Below, piece after piece: positions 38,706 to 42,238 of a stretch of DNA of 42,238 nt. This stretch comes from Candidatus Aphodosoma intestinipullorum (GTDB lineage Bacteria; Bacteroidota; Bacteroidia; Bacteroidales; Paludibacteraceae). The stretch spans positions 1 through 42,238 of the forward strand of contig JADIMV010000140.1 of assembly GCA_017694515.1 (NCBI GenBank). The letters run 5' to 3'. The position numbers and the translations under genes were made by a program. The notes under the pieces are model-generated. The model saw only the letters and a list, made by a program, of their open reading frames with translations. It was not told the origin of the DNA and made no database searches. Within the stretch, counting starts at the first letter, position 1. Each line of letters begins with the position of its first letter.

Positions 38706-38778
38706 GCGGAAGTAGCTCAGTCGATAGAGCATTAGCCTTCCAAGCTGAGGGTCGCGGGTTTGAGTCCCGTCTTCCGCT
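38706..38778 (+). tRNA. tRNA-Gly (TCC)
   Basis: GCGGAAG/CTTCCGC acceptor stem, CTTCCAA anticodon loop, GGGTTTGAGTCCC T arm. No encoded CCA. Confidence 0.94.
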
Positions 38779-38784
38779 CTGTTG

Positions 38785-38823
38785 AAAGTCAGGAACTTAC
38801 AAAGATAAGTTCCTGACTTTTTT
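38785..38823 (+). terminator. Rho-independent terminator of the tRNA-Tyr/Gly transcript
   Basis: AAAGTCAGGAACTTA-CAAAGA-TAAGTTCCTGACTTT followed by TTT. Confidence 0.92.
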
Positions 38824-38856
38824 ATTGTATGGCGGTCAAGGTCGCCAAAAGGCAAT

Positions 38857-38892
38857 AAAAAAGTCCCACAAAATATTGATTCTGTAGGACTT
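38857..38892 (-). terminator. Rho-independent terminator of tRNA-Lys
   Basis: Minus strand AAGTCCTACA...TGTGGGACTT followed by TTTT. Confidence 0.65.
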
Positions 38893-38924
38893 GTCTTTTT
38901 GTTGTCGCCTTTTGTCTTTTCTTT

Positions 38925-39000
38925 TGGTGATCCAGCTGGGGCTCGAACCCAGGACCCCAACATTAAAAGTGTTGTGCTCTACCAGCTGAGCTACTGAATC
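38925..39000 (-). tRNA. tRNA-Lys (TTT) with encoded CCA
   Basis: Minus strand GATTCAG...CTGGATC acceptor stem, CTTTTAA anticodon loop, GGGTTCGAGCCC T arm, 3' ACCA. Confidence 0.95.
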
Positions 39001-39277
39001 CTATTAAAAACGGCTGCAAAGGTACTGATTTTTGTCTGTATGACAAAATATCCGTGGCGTTTTCATTCATTTTTTACCTGTATGTAAGGATGGAACGCCT
39101 TTTTTGCTAATTTTGCAATGGGAAAGCAGTGGATGTGCCTTTCTGTGATAGGATGTCGTCGTATTATGGCAGTGTCATGAGAGGTATTATGCCTCTGCGG
39201 TCTCTTGCCGTGGCTGGAGGAATGTACTGTGGGCGGTAAATGAGAATGAGAATATTGTTTCTGAATAGGATATGATT

Positions 39278-39802
39278 ATGAAGAGATTGATGTTATTTGT
39301 GTCGGTGTGCGTACTGCTGCTGATGTCAGCCGCGTGCGAAAGGTCGTCTAACTATTCGCAACAGCTGAAGCGGGAGCAGAGGCAGATAGACGAATATCTT
39401 TCCCGTGAAGGTTATACGCTGTTGGATGAGTTCCCATCGGATACGGTGTTCGGAGAGAAAGAGATGTACCATTTTCCGGACGGGATATACATACAGATAT
39501 TGGAGAAGGGCGTGGGTGATACCATACGTCATGGTGATGAGATTATATTGAGATACAGGAAGTCCACTTTGGACGAGTATGCTGTCGTGGAGGACTATTG
39601 GAACACGATGGATCGCCCCTATCCCGACGTGATAAAGATGGGCGACTTGACCAACAGCTGCGAGGGCTGGCAGGATGCTTTTGATGTCATGCAGCGTTCT
39701 GGGGCGCACGCCAATGTGATAGTCCCCTCTCAATTGGGACGTGATGCGACTAATGTCATCCCATATCTTTATGAGATGAAGATCAGGGCTGTGCCGAAGT
39801 GA
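39278..39802 (+). CDS. DUF4827-type lipoprotein (FKBP-like fold expected)
   Basis: Lipobox 'LLLMSAAC', 'REQRQIDEYLSREGYTLLDEFP...GIYIQILEKGVGDTIRHGDEIILRYRKSTL'. ORF opens at 39272. Confidence 0.85.
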   Translation: MKRLMLFVSVCVLLLMSAACERSSNYSQQLKREQRQIDEYLSREGYTLLDEFPSDTVFGEKEMYHFPDGIYIQILEKGVGDTIRHGDEIILRYRKSTLDEYAVVEDYWNTMDRPYPDVIKMGDLTNSCEGWQDAFDVMQRSGAHANVIVPSQLGRDATNVIPYLYEMKIRAVPK

Positions 39803-39881
39803 CGTGTCTGGGTACGGTCGTTCGCAGTGCGTGCGAACTTGTTCTCTGAACATTATTGTGTAATAAAAAGTTGATGATATA

Positions 39882-41276
39882 ATGACTCTAATAAAATCGA
39901 TTTCGGGTATAAGGGGAACTGTCGGCGGCACGGCCGGCGAGGGGCTTTCTCCTGTTGACATAGTGAAGTTTACGGCGGCGTACGCTTTCTGGCTGAAAAA
40001 ATACCGTGGTCGGGAGCGTTGTCGGGTGGTTGTCGGCCGCGATGCGCGCGTGTCTGGAGAGATGGTGAGCCGCATTGTCGTTGGTACACTGATGGGGTGC
40101 GGATGCGATGTGGTGAACATCGGCATGGCATCGACTCCTACGACTGAGGTAGCTGTCACACTGGAGGGGGCTGACGGTGGCATAATCCTCACAGCGAGTC
40201 ATAACCCGAGACAGTGGAACGCGCTTAAACTGTTGAATGAGAGAGGTGAGTTCCTCAATAAGGCCGAGGGAGAGGCTCTGCTGGCTATGGCCGAGAAAGG
40301 TGACTTCGTATATCCCGATGTAGACGGCATTGGCTCTTTGTCCGAACGTGATGACTACACTCGTAAGCATATCGACATGGTACTTGGGCTTGACCTTGTG
40401 GATGTGGAGGCCATACGCCGCGCCGATTTCAAAGTCGCAGTGGATTGCGTTAACTCCGTGGGAGGGATAGCCATCCCCGAATTGCTTAAAGCACTCGGTG
40501 TCACCTGGATAGAATGCCTCAACTGTACGCCCGACGGTAACTTTGCTCACAACCCCGAACCTCTGCCTGAGCATCTTGGCGACATTGCCAATCTCATCTG
40601 TGAGAGCCGTGCCGATGTGGGGTTTGTTGTCGACCCGGATGTCGACCGTCTCGCGGTTGTGTGTGAGACAGGCGAGATGTTCGGCGAGGAGTACACACTG
40701 GTCTCCGTGGCCGATTATGTCTTGAGCCGCACGCCCGGCAACACAGTGTCGAACCTCAGTTCCACACGGGCGTTGGCCGATGTCACCCGTATGCGCGGCG
40801 GCGAATACAGTGCCGCTGCCGTGGGTGAAGTCAATGTCGTGGAAAAGATGAAGGCTGTCGGTGCAGTCATAGGCGGCGAGGGCAATGGGGGAGTGATATA
40901 TCCCGCTGCACACTATGGCCGCGATGCGCTTGTTGGCATCGCGCTCTTCCTGACAAACCTTGCCAGGAGCGGCAAGAAAGTCAGCGAGTTGCGTGCAGGC
41001 TATCCTGACTATCATATCTCGAAAAACAAGATACAGCTTACGCCTGAAATCGATGTGGACGGAGTGCTGTGTGTGATAAAGGGATCCTACAGACAGTTCA
41101 AAATTAACGACATAGATGGCGTGAGGATAGATTTCCCGCAGGGGTGGGTGCATCTGCGCAAGTCGAACACCGAGCCCATCATACGCATCTATTCCGAAGC
41201 CCCCACGCGTGAGCAGGCGGACAAGTTCGCCGCCGCGATAATGGCGGAGATAAAGCGTATAGCGAACATTGATTGA
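39882..41276 (+). CDS. glmM: Phosphoglucosamine mutase
   Basis: 'SISGIRGTVGG', 'GGIILTASHNPRQWNALKLLNERGEFL', 'VDPDVDRLAVV', 'GGEGNGGVIYP', 'RKSNTEPIIRIYSEA'. Confidence 0.95.
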   Translation: MTLIKSISGIRGTVGGTAGEGLSPVDIVKFTAAYAFWLKKYRGRERCRVVVGRDARVSGEMVSRIVVGTLMGCGCDVVNIGMASTPTTEVAVTLEGADGGIILTASHNPRQWNALKLLNERGEFLNKAEGEALLAMAEKGDFVYPDVDGIGSLSERDDYTRKHIDMVLGLDLVDVEAIRRADFKVAVDCVNSVGGIAIPELLKALGVTWIECLNCTPDGNFAHNPEPLPEHLGDIANLICESRADVGFVVDPDVDRLAVVCETGEMFGEEYTLVSVADYVLSRTPGNTVSNLSSTRALADVTRMRGGEYSAAAVGEVNVVEKMKAVGAVIGGEGNGGVIYPAAHYGRDALVGIALFLTNLARSGKKVSELRAGYPDYHISKNKIQLTPEIDVDGVLCVIKGSYRQFKINDIDGVRIDFPQGWVHLRKSNTEPIIRIYSEAPTREQADKFAAAIMAEIKRIANID

Positions 41277-41293
41277 CACGTTTCTTAGTATAA

Positions 41294-41335
41294 GCCTCGG
41301 AAGCCGTTTCCCTATGGCTCCGGGGTTTTTATTTT
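41294..41335 (+). terminator. Rho-independent terminator after glmM
   Basis: CCTCGGAAGCC...GGCTCCGGGG followed by TTTTTATTTT. Confidence 0.7.
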
Positions 41336-41350
41336 AACTGAAGACCACCT

Positions 41351-41803
41351 ATGAATATAGCCCTGTTTCCTGGCAGCTTCGACCCGTTTACCGTTGGTCA
41401 TGCCGACATAGTGCGGCGTGCGTTGCCCCTGTTTGACAGGCTCATAATTGCGGTTGGCATCAACCCGTCAAAACACGGGGAGCAGACCGCCGTGCAGCGC
41501 GTCGAGTCCATCGCGTCCCTCTATCGCAAAGAGCCGCGCATAGAAGTGCGCGCTTACAGTTCGCTTACCGTCGATTTTGCATCCGAATGCGGTGCACGCT
41601 ACATCGTACGCGGTGTACGTTCCCCCATCGACTTTGAATATGAGCACAATATGGCCGAGGTCAACCGCCGTCTCTCCGGAGTGGAGACCGTGATACTCTG
41701 TGCCGACCCGGCTTTGGCGCACATCTCCTCCTCCCTCGTCCGCGAACTCGAGGCCTTCGGCCGTGACGTGAGCGAATACCTGCCCTCGGCATCTGACATC
41801 TAA
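41351..41803 (+). CDS. coaD: Phosphopantetheine adenylyltransferase
   Basis: 'NIALFPGSFDPFTVGHADIVRRALPLFDRLIIAVGIN', 'YIVRGVRSPIDFEYEHNMAEVNR', 'HISSSLVREL'. Confidence 0.97.
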   Translation: MNIALFPGSFDPFTVGHADIVRRALPLFDRLIIAVGINPSKHGEQTAVQRVESIASLYRKEPRIEVRAYSSLTVDFASECGARYIVRGVRSPIDFEYEHNMAEVNRRLSGVETVILCADPALAHISSSLVRELEAFGRDVSEYLPSASDI

Positions 41804-41814
41804 AATATAGGAAT

Positions 41815-42105
41815 TATGATAACGTCAGTTCGATGTAACACTCACGTCCGCGTTTCGGCATTCTTACATACGCATCTTCACTGTGTCTAATACACCTTTC
41901 GTTCTCCAGGTACCATTCACGATGTGTCTGTATCCTGTTAGTAACATCCTGTAATACAGGGCAATTTATTACCTTCTCCTTAGCTCTCAGCTATCTCCTC
42001 CCTATCCTCTCCTTAGCGATTCGGCATTTTTGCGCCAAAGTCGCGCAAAAACGTTCAAATCGTAAACCTCATCACCTCGATACACATTATACCCATCTGC
42101 CAAAT
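41815..42105 (+). repeat. Degenerate intergenic repeat (family C, copy 2)
   Basis: Core 'CAGCTATCTCCTCCCTATCCTCTCCTTAGC' and the following 'AAACGTTCAAATCGTAAACCTCATC...ATACCCATC' align with minus-strand 15165-15290. Outer boundaries are approximate. Confidence 0.55.
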
Positions 42106-42208
42106 CTCATTTTATCCATGGAGAATCGCAGGCTTATACTGGCAGCGCGTTATCGTGGTGCAGCTCGTCGCATTCCCCATACCGTAATATCCCAATAGTA
42201 AAATAAAG

Positions 42209-42238
42209 GTTAAAAACACGTACTCTCGCCGAATCCTC
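42209..42238 (+). repeat. Inverted-terminus element (family A, copy 3), cut by the window end
   Basis: GTTAAAAACACGTACTCTCGCC at 42209-42230 is identical to the left arm of copy 2. The right arm would lie outside the window. Confidence 0.8.

Noticed and set aside
38925-39000. tRNA-Lys initially seemed to have a mismatched acceptor stem
   Set aside because: Shifting the 5' end by one base (GATTCAG rather than GGATTCA) gives a complete 7-bp stem with CTGGATC, so the tRNA is intact.
39888-41279. 463-aa minus-strand ORF opposite glmM
   Set aside because: Antisense shadow of a strongly recognised gene; no domain signature.
1-42238. CRISPR array, transposase, integrase or phage structural genes
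   Set aside because: No regularly spaced direct repeats and no recognisable recombinase or phage protein in the ORF set; the repeats seen are dispersed palindromic elements.

Overview
The window is a Bacteroidales-type chromosomal segment; gene content and TTTG-N19/20-TAnnTTTG promoters point to a Muribaculaceae-like organism, which is an inference. Most of it is ordinary. Housekeeping genes include a truncated helicase, tdk, rsmI, a DUF2723 protein, nadB, engB, a sodium:solute symporter, queG, ribH, glmM, coaD and three tRNAs. There is a SusC/SusD pair followed by an Ig-like lipoprotein and an M6 metalloprotease, and a cassette of two large paralogous secreted proteins plus an outer-membrane barrel protein. 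The most interesting material is between the genes. (1) A short oriented element has perfect 19-bp inverted termini (GTTAAAAACACGTACTCTC) and a divergent interior: two complete copies and one copy cut by the window end. (2) A second palindromic repeat family carries Bacteroidetes-type promoters upstream of two plus-strand genes. (3) A degenerate repeat, roughly 130-270 bp, lies 3' of two unrelated genes. (4) A promoter-driven, probably structured non-coding RNA at about 34.88-35.23 kb precedes a truncated SAM methyltransferase. (5) A DUF1848 protein carries a radical-SAM-like CxxxCxxC motif at its C-terminus. All alignments were done by eye and no database searches were run.
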